A stretch of DNA of 60,104 nt from Bacteroidota bacterium (GTDB lineage: Bacteria > Bacteroidota > Bacteroidia > B-17B0 > Aurantibacillaceae): the NCBI GenBank assembly GCA_025363015.1, contig JANYEQ010000052.1, forward strand, positions 1 through 60,104. Reading direction: 5' to 3'. Of the stretch, positions 1 through 7,981 are shown in pieces. The translations under genes were made by a program, and so were the position numbers. Position 1 is the first letter of the stretch. Each line of letters begins with the position of its first letter. The notes below the pieces were generated by a model. The model ran no database searches and was not told where the DNA came from. It saw nothing but the letters and a program-made list of their open reading frames with translations.

Positions 1-143
1 ATATGCTTTATCATTATATAGAGATAAACGTTACAAGCTTTCATTTTTCTGGGTAATTACTGCTACAATAAACTCTTTTTTTTTACAAATTGCTCGCAAT
101 ATTTTTTACATCATATTTATAAAAAATAAATAAAATTTATAAA

Positions 144-1247
144 TTATTTATTTACTATAATTTTTTTAGTAAAATCAATAGAACTTGATTTTATATTTAC
201 AAAATAAATACCATTTGTAATATTTTTTAGATTTATATTTTCAATTGAACTTTTAGTATTTGTTTCATAAACTAATTCTCCTATAATTGAATAAACACTG
301 ACCCTAACATTATCATTTATTTCATTTTTAAAATTAATCTCAAAATTACCACAGTTGGGATTTGGATAAATATTAAAATCAGTAACTTCTAATTGATGAT
401 TCGACAAATTTGTTGATAATGAGTTTGGAGCAACAACATTAATATTAATCATAGCATTATTAGCGTTAGATTTATAAATAAAATAATTTGTGCACGTTGA
501 AGCTGTTGCGCCACAAGAAATTGTAACCGTTAAACAAATGGAGTAAGTTGCAGATGAAGAGTATTGATGTGATGCATATAAGCTATTACTTGTACTTCCA
601 TCACCCCAACCCCAAGTTGCTGCGGTTACATTCCAAGGGTATGTAGGAGTTGCAGTCCAATACTGTGCTGTAAATGTTGGTGCTAATGAAAATCCTGAAT
701 TTGCAGTGCAACCTCCAGTACTATTATTTATTACTATAGATTGAATTTTTGATGATATACACGAAAATAAATTAGTATTACTAACCATTAAAATGGTATT
801 ATAAATTCCGTTAACCGAATAAGTATGACTAACTGATAAACCTGCAGCTGTTGTTCCATCTCCAAAATCCCAATTATAAACAGCACTACCATTTGTTCCA
901 GTTGATGTACTTATAAAGTTTACAGTACCATTGCTACCATTTGCATAACTATAATTTGCCATTAAAGTACAATAAGTGGCATTAGTTATAGCAAGAGTTT
1001 GACATGAGGTTGTGGTACAAAACGTACCATTATTAGATGCTGATAAACAGACTGTATAAATACCATTGGTAGTAAAAGTAACTGAAGGGTTAATAAGAGT
1101 GGAGTAAGCTGCACCGCCACCAAATGTCCAACCATAGGCAGTAGTAGAAGTTGTATTTGTAGAAGTATTTGTAAAATTAACTCCACCTCCACTACCTTGG
1201 GTGTAAGTAAAATTAGACAGAGGTGGGGAACTACAAGTACCAGACAA
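144..1247 (-). CDS. C-terminal half of secreted PKD-repeat protein with T9SS type A tail
   Basis: This frame encodes PKD-like modules four to six of a surface protein and a terminal T9SS sorting domain from about residue 290 (IYPNPNCGNF ... NGIYFVNI ... KKIIVNK). PKD modules are Ig-like folds of secreted Bacteroidota adhesins and enzymes; the tail directs export through the type IX system and cleavage or anchoring at the surface. It has no signal peptide of its own. It is in the same frame as the upstream half at 1266-2060, separated only by a TAA at 1266-1268 and six codons, so the ATG at 1247 is probably an internal Met of a gene of about 640 codons. Without readthrough this half would not be exported. 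No enzymatic domain is visible. The family call is sure; whether this half is expressed is doubtful. Confidence 0.8.
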   Translation of the reverse strand: MSGTCSSPPLSNFTYTQGSGGGVNFTNTSTNTTSTTAYGWTFGGGAAYSTLINPSVTFTTNGIYTVCLSASNNGTFCTTTSCQTLAITNATYCTLMANYSYANGSNGTVNFISTSTGTNGSAVYNWDFGDGTTAAGLSVSHTYSVNGIYNTILMVSNTNLFSCISSKIQSIVINNSTGGCTANSGFSLAPTFTAQYWTATPTYPWNVTAATWGWGDGSTSNSLYASHQYSSSATYSICLTVTISCGATASTCTNYFIYKSNANNAMININVVAPNSLSTNLSNHQLEVTDFNIYPNPNCGNFEINFKNEINDNVRVSVYSIIGELVYETNTKSSIENINLKNITNGIYFVNIKSSSIDFTKKIIVNK

Positions 1248-1265
1248 ACTAGATACTGTAATATT

Positions 1266-2060
1266 TTAGCAAAAGGTGTTACTACAAACTGTACCGCTAT
1301 TAGAAACTGTTAAACAAGCATTAAAAGTACCATTAGCTGAATATGTTTTAGTTGGGTTTATAGCTGTGCTAGTACTTCCATCTCCAAAATTCCAAAAATA
1401 AGTGGTAGTAGAATTTGTACCGCTAGATAAGTTAAAAAAGTTGTACAACCCATTACTACCTTGTGATGATGAATAATTAGCCAATAAATTGCATGATACA
1501 GAAGTAACTGCAATTGTTTGACAAATGGTACTATTACAAAAGCTGTTTCCATTGTTCACATTTAAACAAACATTATAATTACCATTTGCTGTAAAAGTTA
1601 AGACTGCATTACTGGTATTTGCATTATTACCAAAAGCTGTATAACCATATTGCGTAGCGGAGTTTGTATTTGTAGAAGTACTTGTAACATTTACTACTCC
1701 ATTATTACCTAATGTGTAAGTAAAATTTGGTGTTGGTATGCAAGTTGCTGAAAGGCTTGATACGTTTATGATTTGGCATGAAGTACTGCTACAATTAGTA
1801 TTAGTATTGTATGCTACTAAGCAAACATTAAATACGTTATTACTCATATAAGTGTATGTTGGTGCAGATGTAGAACCCACATTTCCATCGCCAAACCCCC
1901 ATTGATATACAGTGCCACTATTTGTATTAGTAGATGTACTATTAAAACTTACAACCCCATTACTGCCCTGCAAATAACTGAAACTTGTAACGGGGCTTCT
2001 ACATTGTGTAATGCCTTGTTTGGCAATAAACAATAGTATTAAAAAAATTAAATTTTTCAT
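1266..2060 (-). CDS. N-terminal half of secreted PKD-repeat protein, ended by in-frame TAA
   Basis: The start at 2060 gives a clean signal peptide (MKNLIFLILLFIAKQGITQ); Met codons at 2087 and 2114 lie in frame upstream but would lengthen the n-region. Three PKD-like modules of about 85 residues follow, each with a WxFGDG-like turn and a closing TxCQ motif. Modules 1, 2 and 4 read TSCQ, TICQ and TSCQ; module 3 reads TFC-stop, so a CAA glutamine codon has become TAA. Past the stop the frame stays open to the T9SS tail at 144. This half alone would be exported to the periplasm without a sorting tail and probably be non-functional. The alternatives are a recent nonsense mutation, a sequencing error, or stop readthrough. 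Confidence 0.8.
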   Translation of the reverse strand: MKNLIFLILLFIAKQGITQCRSPVTSFSYLQGSNGVVSFNSTSTNTNSGTVYQWGFGDGNVGSTSAPTYTYMSNNVFNVCLVAYNTNTNCSSTSCQIINVSSLSATCIPTPNFTYTLGNNGVVNVTSTSTNTNSATQYGYTAFGNNANTSNAVLTFTANGNYNVCLNVNNGNSFCNSTICQTIAVTSVSCNLLANYSSSQGSNGLYNFFNLSSGTNSTTTYFWNFGDGSTSTAINPTKTYSANGTFNACLTVSNSGTVCSNTFC

Positions 2061-2216
2061 AGCTATTAATATTTTAAATTGATTCATTTTTTTATTGTTA
2101 ATGTAAAGTAACAATAGGTTTTTACATAGTTATATTATTTTTTTCGATAATTGATTACCATTTAGTTGATATTTAGTACATTATAAAAATTATTCATAAT
2201 ATTAAAATCTATTAAA

Positions 2217-2224
2217 CAAATCTA
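2217..2224 (-). promoter_or_regulatory. candidate -7 box upstream of the PKD gene
   Basis: Read on the minus strand this is TAGATTTG, matching the Bacteroidota -7 consensus TAnnTTTG. It would give a leader of about 150 nt to the start at 2060. No clear -33 TTTG was found. Confidence 0.3.
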
Positions 2225-2342
2225 AAAAAACGCCTTCAATTCTTAAACTACTGTAGTATTTGTTTGGTATAATTTATTGAATTTTATTTTAAAGATTCAT
2301 TTTCAATTAAAAAATCACATATATTTATGATTATTTAGATTA

Positions 2343-3332
2343 TTAATTTACAACAATTTTTTTTCTTAGGTTATTAATTTTATCAATAACAAAATAAATT
2401 CCTGGTGTTAAATTTTCGATTTTGATACCGTTATTAGCATTAATATTTTTCTCTATTATAATTTGCCCCAGCGTGTTTACAATTTTAATTTGCATACTTT
2501 CTTTACCCACTATTGTAAAACTGCCACTATTTGGATTTGGATAAATATCTACCTGTATTTGATTTAATAAAACCCCGTTAATATTATTTACTATATCATT
2601 GCACCTACCGTTACCCATAAATAATTGCTGTATTTCAGAAATATTTAATATTCTATTCCAAATTCCTATTTCATCTATTGACCCATCAAAATAATGGGGA
2701 ATAAAGTAAGGTATTCTACCGAAATTTACCGACCAATTATTAGAAGTATTAATTGGAGCATTTGAATTGTGGGTACTTAAAACAGTTGAAAGTAAAACTG
2801 CATCTTGGTATACTTGTACTGACGTAAAATCTATACCTACATTATATTGATAGACATAATGATGCCAGTTATTATCATTTACCGGAGAGGGAGATGAGTA
2901 TGTAATTGCACAATCAGAACCTATAATTGTAACCCCTGTGTTAGCGTAATTAAAAGCACATTCCCATCTTACACCATAGTTAGGATTTGATTGTTCGTCT
3001 CCCCAACTTACACCACACATAGTGCTGTTAGAATTAGTTGTCCTTGCCCAAAATGATACCGCTCTTGGATTATTTCCCAATACACCTGTCATTGTAGTGG
3101 AGATGAAATCGGAAGTACCATTGAATTGATATGAGTTTGCAGGAATGTTAAATCTATCAGTCGTTAAAATGGCGCCATTAACTGTACCATTATTATTGTT
3201 TCCGCTTACATCATTTGCATTACCACAAAATGGCCAAAAGCCTTTTAATCCATTCGTTGGTACATAGCTCGGTAATTGACTATAACCCATTAAAGTAATA
3301 GACATAAACATTAAACTAAATAATTTTTTCAT
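2343..3332 (-). CDS. secreted LamG/concanavalin-A-like domain protein with T9SS tail
   Basis: The 329-residue protein has a signal peptide (1-19, ending MGYSQ), a LamG_3/concanavalin-like jelly-roll at about 25-238 (GLKGFWPF near the start, the core WHHYVYQY, and the closing strand FDGSIDEIGIWNR), and a T9SS type A tail from about 261 (VDIYPNPNSGSF ... GIYFVIDK ... KKIVVN). LamG domains bind glycans or proteins; no catalytic residues are apparent, so a surface lectin or adhesin role is inferred. It is divergent from a sensor kinase whose extracytoplasmic domain is also LamG, and the 164-bp gap between them holds a LytTR-like double repeat. It is therefore a likely target of that two-component system. 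Confidence 0.88.
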   Translation of the reverse strand: MKKLFSLMFMSITLMGYSQLPSYVPTNGLKGFWPFCGNANDVSGNNNNGTVNGAILTTDRFNIPANSYQFNGTSDFISTTMTGVLGNNPRAVSFWARTTNSNSTMCGVSWGDEQSNPNYGVRWECAFNYANTGVTIIGSDCAITYSSPSPVNDNNWHHYVYQYNVGIDFTSVQVYQDAVLLSTVLSTHNSNAPINTSNNWSVNFGRIPYFIPHYFDGSIDEIGIWNRILNISEIQQLFMGNGRCNDIVNNINGVLLNQIQVDIYPNPNSGSFTIVGKESMQIKIVNTLGQIIIEKNINANNGIKIENLTPGIYFVIDKINNLRKKIVVN

Positions 3333-3351
3333 AGTATTTTATTTTACACAA

Positions 3352-3359
3352 CAAACATA
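3352..3359 (-). promoter_or_regulatory. candidate -7 box of the secreted LamG gene
   Basis: On the minus strand this reads TATGTTTG, a full match to TAnnTTTG. Transcription would start near 3345, giving a leader of roughly 13 nt to the ATG at 3332. The double repeat at 3389-3418 lies about 30 bp upstream. Confidence 0.4.
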
Positions 3360-3388
3360 ATACATTGTTTTTTAATTATTCGTGTCAT

Positions 3389-3418
3389 TTCACAGAAAGT
3401 GCTTTTGAGTTCACAGAA
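3389..3418. promoter_or_regulatory. candidate LytTR operator: TTCACAGAA, 12-bp spacer, TTCACAGAA
   Basis: The nonamer TTCACAGAA occurs exactly at 3389-3397 and again at 3410-3418. The similarity continues downstream (AAGTGC versus ATGTAC). LytTR regulators such as AgrA are known to bind two roughly 9-bp direct repeats separated by 12-13 bp, on one face of the helix, just upstream of the promoter. The gene for a LytTR regulator is the second gene downstream, and TAnnTTTG boxes lie on both sides at 3352-3359 (minus) and 3442-3449 (plus), so one operator could serve both directions. The geometry is seen directly; the binding protein is inferred. Confidence 0.6.
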
Positions 3419-3441
3419 TGTACGTTTCAATTTATATCGTG

Positions 3442-3449
3442 TATATTTG
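3442..3449 (+). promoter_or_regulatory. candidate -7 box of the LamG kinase / LytTR operon
   Basis: TATATTTG matches TAnnTTTG and is followed by C. It lies 23 bp after the second operator repeat and about 48 bp before the TTG start at 3497. No clear -33 element is present, as expected for a promoter that depends on an activator. Confidence 0.45.
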
Positions 3450-3496
3450 CACTAAAATTTTATAGGTAAATTCGTGTTAATTTTAAAAATATATAG

Positions 3497-4993
3497 TTGA
3501 ATTTATTGATTAAATATTTTCTTTTTTTATTTAGCATCCAGTGCTCAATAGCACAAATGGATACAAATCTTGTGTTAAAATTTCATTTTGATGATTACGA
3601 GTCTTCTTTATCTAATGATAATCTTATCAGAAAAGTAGGAGTATCATCTTCTTCCGATCGCTTTGGAAATCAGAATGCAGCCTGTTATTTTCAAGGTAAT
3701 ACCCAAAGTTATGTAAATTTGGGTACATCGCATAAATTAAAACCAAAAAAAGGCACTATTAGTTTGTGGTTTCGTTTAGATGAGGTTGTTTTTAGTGGAC
3801 AAGGATATACTCATAATGTAATTATTTTAACTAAATCTCATGTTGGAAATGATTTTTTTGAAGGTTACATGATAGACTACGACTACCAGGGGAAACGAAT
3901 CATTGGTGCGGTGACACAATCGTCATTAAATCAACTTTCTATTCGTAGCACAGACACTTTGAATATTGGTAAGTGGTACCATAGTGTACTAACATTCGAC
4001 GATAACTATTTATGTTTATATGTAAATGGTGTTTTACAAAATAAACTTATAAAAAAATTTCCTAATTTTTTTTTGGAGACAGACTCCGTAATGCTTGGAA
4101 ATTCGGCAAATTTAAAAAATTTACGATTTTTCAATGGGGCAATTGATGATGTAGAAATTTATCATCGAGTTTTAAATGAAAAAGAAATTTTAAAATTATA
4201 TAACGCTTCTAACCCTAATCGTAATAGCGTTTTTATGCATTGGATATTGTTAATCTTAATAATCATTATCTTCATAATAATTACGATATTTTTTATAAAA
4301 ATTAGAATAAGAAATATTCTTAAAAAGAAAGATGAAAAAAATCAAATCCTACTTCACTCACTTGAACAAGAAATAAAAATGCTTCAAGCGCAAATGGATC
4401 CACACTTTATATTTAATTCACTAAATACAATTTTACAATTTATATTAACAAAAGAAAATGAGAAGGCAGAACTTTATCTGACAAAATTTTCTAAACTTAT
4501 ACGTAAAATTATAGAGAGCAATATTAACGAACAAATAAGTTTAAAAGATGAATTATATATTTTACAGAATTATATAGATATAGAGTCAATTCGTTTTGAT
4601 AAGATTATTACACCATCGATAGAGATAGATGAAGATATTGATACGGGTTTTATTTTTATTCCTCACATGATGATTCAGCCTTTCGTAGAAAATGCTATTT
4701 GGCATGGATTTCGCTTAAAAGAAGGGGAACGAAAACTAAATTTAAGCTTTAAAAAACAAGACAAAAACACTTTGTGTGTTACTGTTGAAGATAACGGAAT
4801 AGGCAGGCATAATGAACTTAAAAACAAAAAACGAGAGGGTCGATCTTTAGCTATTAATTTTATTGAGCAACGTTTGCAGTTAATGAATAAAAAATATAAT
4901 AATTTTTATAAATTAATAATTATTGATAAAGAAAAAAATGCCGGTACTATTGTAAAAATAACCATACCAATAATTGAAAAAACAAATGAGTAA
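3497..4993 (+). CDS. LytS/YehU-type sensor histidine kinase with extracytoplasmic LamG domain
   Basis: The start is TTG, directly after an in-frame TAG at 3494, so no longer version exists. The order is signal-like segment 1-20; LamG_3 domain about 21-238 (KGTISLWF, KWYHSVLTF, FFNGAIDDVEIYHRVL); one membrane helix about 247-270; a short coiled coil; a His_kinase (PF06580) dimerisation motif QMDPHFIFNSL with the phospho-accepting His303; and an ATPase domain with N-box PFVENAIWHG and G-box EDNGIG at about 390-490. A lectin-like domain as the sensor suggests detection of a glycan or surface protein. The gene overlaps the LytTR regulator by 8 nt, so the two are co-translated partners. The LamG sensor is unusual; kinase identity is secure. 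Confidence 0.92.
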   Translation: MNLLIKYFLFLFSIQCSIAQMDTNLVLKFHFDDYESSLSNDNLIRKVGVSSSSDRFGNQNAACYFQGNTQSYVNLGTSHKLKPKKGTISLWFRLDEVVFSGQGYTHNVIILTKSHVGNDFFEGYMIDYDYQGKRIIGAVTQSSLNQLSIRSTDTLNIGKWYHSVLTFDDNYLCLYVNGVLQNKLIKKFPNFFLETDSVMLGNSANLKNLRFFNGAIDDVEIYHRVLNEKEILKLYNASNPNRNSVFMHWILLILIIIIFIIITIFFIKIRIRNILKKKDEKNQILLHSLEQEIKMLQAQMDPHFIFNSLNTILQFILTKENEKAELYLTKFSKLIRKIIESNINEQISLKDELYILQNYIDIESIRFDKIITPSIEIDEDIDTGFIFIPHMMIQPFVENAIWHGFRLKEGERKLNLSFKKQDKNTLCVTVEDNGIGRHNELKNKKREGRSLAINFIEQRLQLMNKKYNNFYKLIIIDKEKNAGTIVKITIPIIEKTNE

Positions 4994-5693
4994 AATAATT
5001 ATAATTGATGATGAATCATCAGGCGTTAACATTTTAAAACTAATGATAGAACGTTTACAAATGAATTTAAACATTGTTGCAACAACTACATCTTCCGAAA
5101 AAGGGATTGAACTTGTTAATTTTCATAAACCAGATATTTTGTTTTTAGATGTTCAAATGCCAAAGTACTCAGGCTTTGAACTTTTAGAAAAAATAAATTT
5201 TAAAGATTTTAAATTGGTATTTACTACAGCTCACCCTCAACACGCAATAAAAGCTATTAAACTTAGAGCTTTTGATTATCTTCTAAAACCAATTGATAAA
5301 GTAGAATTAAAAACCTGTATAGAACATATATTGGACTCTGAACCTAAAACTATTAACCAATCTTTACGAAATGTTCTTGAGATAGCTGTAAGTGATGGCA
5401 TTTTAATGATAAAAAAAGATTTAATAATTAGACTTGAAGCTGAGGGCAGTTATACCTTTTTATACATGAAAGACGGATCTAGGCACGCAGTATCAAAAAA
5501 CATAAAACAATTTGAAAATATATTAGACCCACGTAGTTTTTATCGATGTCATAATTCGCACATAATAAATTTAAATGAAATTACAAAATTTATAATTTCT
5601 GACGGCTATTATACTTTAATGAGTAACGGTGAAAAAGTAAATGTTACAAGGAAAAGTAAAGATGATTTAATAGTGAGATTAAAAACACTTTAA
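4986..5693 (+). CDS. LytTR-family response regulator
   Basis: The ATG at 4986 lies inside the last codons of the kinase gene; a TTG at 4974 is an alternative giving four more residues. The receiver domain (1-115) has the acidic pair D8/D9, phospho-acceptor D55 in LFLDVQMP, T80/T81 and K101 in LLKPID. The C-terminal LytTR DNA-binding domain spans about 135-233 (RLEAEGSYTFLYM, FYRCHNSHIINL). LytTR domains bind paired direct repeats as dimers. The repeat at 3389-3418 upstream of its own operon is the obvious candidate site, which implies autoregulation and control of the divergent LamG gene. The fold assignment is firm; the regulon is inferred. Confidence 0.93.
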   Translation: MSKIIIIDDESSGVNILKLMIERLQMNLNIVATTTSSEKGIELVNFHKPDILFLDVQMPKYSGFELLEKINFKDFKLVFTTAHPQHAIKAIKLRAFDYLLKPIDKVELKTCIEHILDSEPKTINQSLRNVLEIAVSDGILMIKKDLIIRLEAEGSYTFLYMKDGSRHAVSKNIKQFENILDPRSFYRCHNSHIINLNEITKFIISDGYYTLMSNGEKVNVTRKSKDDLIVRLKTL

Positions 5694-5819
5694 AACCAAC
5701 AACTTATTATACAACAATAATTCGTTCATTAAAAATTTGTATAATCTTGCTATTTCTTCAATGTCTTTTTTTTGTACTTTCTCAAAAAGTATATTTACTC
5801 TTTATTACGTTACTCTGTT

Positions 5820-6245
5820 GGGAATGGGCGTGTTGAAAAAAGAGTGTGTAAAGTATTTACAGATTTGTCTCATGTTGAGAATAAGGAAAGATGGACGAAA
5901 CTAAAATGTATTGTAGTGCTTGAATCAACACGTTATCTAAAATCGACACAACAAGAACAAAAACAAACCCGTTTCTATATAAGCAGTGCTAAGCCCAACG
6001 CAAAAGTATTACAACAAATTATCAGAGACCATTGGGCGGTAGAAAACAATTTGCACTAGGTACTTGATGTAGCCTTTAACGAAGACATAAACACAAATGA
6101 AAATGCAGTTCAAAATTTTTTCGCTTTAAACCGAATAGCCTTGAATTTAGTAACGAATGAGAAATCTAAAAAAAGAAATGTGAAAGGCAAAAGACTCGAT
6201 GCTGGATAGAATAACGACTACATAATCAAAATACTAAAAAATTAA
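5820..6245 (+). pseudogene. ISAs1-type (H-repeat) transposase remnant, 5'-truncated, with two in-frame stops
   Basis: The frame reads GNGRVEKRVCKVF ... RFYISSAKPNAKVL ... IRDHWAVENNLH-stop-VLDVAFNED ... KRLDAG-stop-NNDYIIKILKN, which is the C-terminal half of ISAs1/H-repeat transposases, including the ENxLHWxLDV block around the last catalytic acidic residue. Both internal TAG codons (6057-6059 and 6207-6209) fall where the family has Trp, so TGG became TAG twice. The N-terminal half and any terminal inverted repeats are missing. A longer frame begins at 5772, but its first residues are not transposase-like. The element is dead and can no longer transpose. Confidence 0.8.
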
Positions 6246-6426
6246 GATGCGTTTGCCCTGAAACTTCTAGTACATAATTTGGTATTTCGGGTAATTTGTA
6301 TAATTGATAAGGGTATTACATTTACAGTATAAGTTTGTTGCAAACGGTAAAGCTTAATTATTGATGGCAAAACTATTGAAGCTAAAAAAATGCTAAAACA
6401 ATAAATAATTTAATACTTTTACAACT
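6246..6426. other. gene-free stretch after the transposase remnant
   Basis: No intact gene lies here. Short fragments read like protein (for example LIIDGKTIEAKKMLKQ ending at a TAA near 6402, with FVANGK in another frame just upstream), so this is probably decayed coding sequence of unknown origin. Nothing else was recognised before the hairpin at 6427. Confidence 0.3.
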
Positions 6427-6457
6427 AAAAAGCTGTACAAACCGTACAGCTTTTTTT
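6427..6457 (+). terminator. intrinsic terminator hairpin
   Basis: A 12-bp perfect stem (6427-6438 with 6444-6455) closes a 5-nt loop and ends in a T run. It may once have ended the kinase-regulator transcript, now separated from it by the IS remnant, and it insulates mazG. Confidence 0.7.
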
Positions 6458-6547
6458 ATTCAATATTATAAAAAACTATTATGCTATAAATATTTAACTT
6501 AATTTAATAAAACATACCTTTAGTATTATTTATTAAATTTACAAGCT

Positions 6548-7321
6548 ATGGATAATCGTGCCGAATCATTTTTACGCTTACTTAAAATTATGGATGAATT
6601 GCGAGAGCAATGCCCATGGGATAAAAAACAAACTATTGAAAGTTTACGACACCTTACCATTGAAGAAACATACGAACTAAGCGATGCCATTTTAAAAAAT
6701 GATTTAACTGAAGTTAAAAAAGAGTTAGGCGATATTTTATTACATATTGTTTTTTATACCCGTATTGCCAGCGAAACAAATACTTTTACTATTACAGATG
6801 TTATAGATGGATTATGCGAAAAATTAATTTACCGCCACCCACACATTTATAGCAACGTAAAAGCCGATACCGAAGAGCAAGTAAAACAAAATTGGGAACA
6901 ACTAAAACAAACCGAAAAAGGCGGTAATACCAGTGTATTAAGCGGTGTACCAAATAGCATGCCCGCCTTATTAAAAGCCTATCGCATACAAGAAAAAGCC
7001 CGTGCCGTTGGTTTTGATTGGGACGAACCCTCGCAAGTGTTTGAAAAAGTAAAAGAAGAGTTAAATGAATTTGATGCTGAAATAAAAAACAAAAACCAAA
7101 CTTTGGCCGAAAAAGAATTTGGCGATGTGCTATTTTCGTTAATAAACTATGCGCGTTTTTTAAATATTAATCCTGAAGATGCTTTAGAGCAAACCAATAA
7201 AAAATTTATTAAACGATTTGGTTATATGGAAAAAAAAGTAAAAGCACAAGGTAAACAAATTGCCGATTGTAAATTAGAAGAATTAGATACATACTGGAAC
7301 GAAGCTAAAAACCAACATTAA
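6548..7321 (+). CDS. mazG: nucleoside triphosphate pyrophosphohydrolase MazG
   Basis: MazG hydrolyses (d)NTPs to the NMP and pyrophosphate, a cytosolic housecleaning role. The 257-residue length is that of the two-domain form. Near the N-terminus CPWDKKQT is followed by the all-alpha NTP-PPase metal site: E39, E40 and E43 in IEETYE, then E59 and D62 in KELGDILLH. The second, degenerate repeat has KEEL and EKEFGDVLFSLIN. The TAA at 7319-7321 is followed immediately by the TTG start of the PAP2 gene, suggesting translational coupling and an operon with the next two membrane proteins. Confidence 0.95.
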   Translation: MDNRAESFLRLLKIMDELREQCPWDKKQTIESLRHLTIEETYELSDAILKNDLTEVKKELGDILLHIVFYTRIASETNTFTITDVIDGLCEKLIYRHPHIYSNVKADTEEQVKQNWEQLKQTEKGGNTSVLSGVPNSMPALLKAYRIQEKARAVGFDWDEPSQVFEKVKEELNEFDAEIKNKNQTLAEKEFGDVLFSLINYARFLNINPEDALEQTNKKFIKRFGYMEKKVKAQGKQIADCKLEELDTYWNEAKNQH

Positions 7322-7981
7322 TTGAAATATTTTTTAAAAAATAATGCTCTTATACTTTTAATTTACATTGCTGTAATTTTTACATCTATTTATTTTTTAT
7401 TAAGTTATGATAAATCAACTATTCATATTTATATTAATCAAATAGTTGGTAATAAAATTATTGATACTTTCTTTTTTTATATTACTTATTTGGGTGATGG
7501 AACTGTGGCTCCAATTTTAGTAGTATTAATTTTAGTTTATAATATAAGGTTAGGCATTTACACAGCTGTTTCGGTAATTTTATCCACTTTAACATCTACA
7601 CTTTTAAAATTTTGTTTTTATGACGAAATTATGCGCCCCGCTTTTGTTTTTAAATGGTACAACCACAGCCCCATAAAATATGTAGTGGGAGAGCATATGC
7701 ACATTCACAATAGTTTTCCTAGTGGCCACTCAACGCAAGTATTTGCTATTTTTATGTGCTTAGTTTTTTTTTCTAATAATAATTCTATAAAACTTTTATT
7801 TTTTTTATTGGCATTATTAACCGCCTTTAGTCGCACCTATTTATCGCAACACTGGTTGGTAGATATTATTGTTGGCAGTATTATTGGTACAAGTTTTAGT
7901 TTGCTGTTTTATTATATATTTATTTATAAAAATAAATTAGGCAAACTAAATAAACCATTATTAAAAAATTTAAATTATTAG
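7322..7981 (+). CDS. PAP2-family membrane phosphatase
   Basis: This 219-residue polytopic protein carries the lipid phosphatase signature: PSGHS at 133-137, and SR at 170-171 with His177 and Asp181 (SRTYLSQHWLVD). The first motif (KX6RP) is not clear. PAP2 enzymes dephosphorylate undecaprenyl diphosphate, phosphatidate or lipid A-type substrates at the periplasmic face; the substrate here is unknown. The start is TTG abutting the mazG stop. Its own TAG (7979-7981) overlaps the probable start of the next gene, a GT39-like glycosyltransferase, so it plausibly recycles or modifies that enzyme's polyprenyl carrier. Confidence 0.85.
   Translation: MKYFLKNNALILLIYIAVIFTSIYFLLSYDKSTIHIYINQIVGNKIIDTFFFYITYLGDGTVAPILVVLILVYNIRLGIYTAVSVILSTLTSTLLKFCFYDEIMRPAFVFKWYNHSPIKYVVGEHMHIHNSFPSGHSTQVFAIFMCLVFFSNNNSIKLLFFLLALLTAFSRTYLSQHWLVDIIVGSIIGTSFSLLFYYIFIYKNKLGKLNKPLLKNLNY

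Noticed and set aside
1266-2114. Reassignment of TAA or TAG as sense codons
   Set aside because: Many intact genes in the window end in TAA and some in TAG at their expected family lengths, and the stops found in broken genes replace three different residues (Gln, Trp, Tyr).
5755-5819. Start of an intact transposase at 5772
   Set aside because: The first 16 codons are not transposase-like and come from a small TACTTT/AAAGTA inverted repeat region; the N-terminal half of the family is missing.
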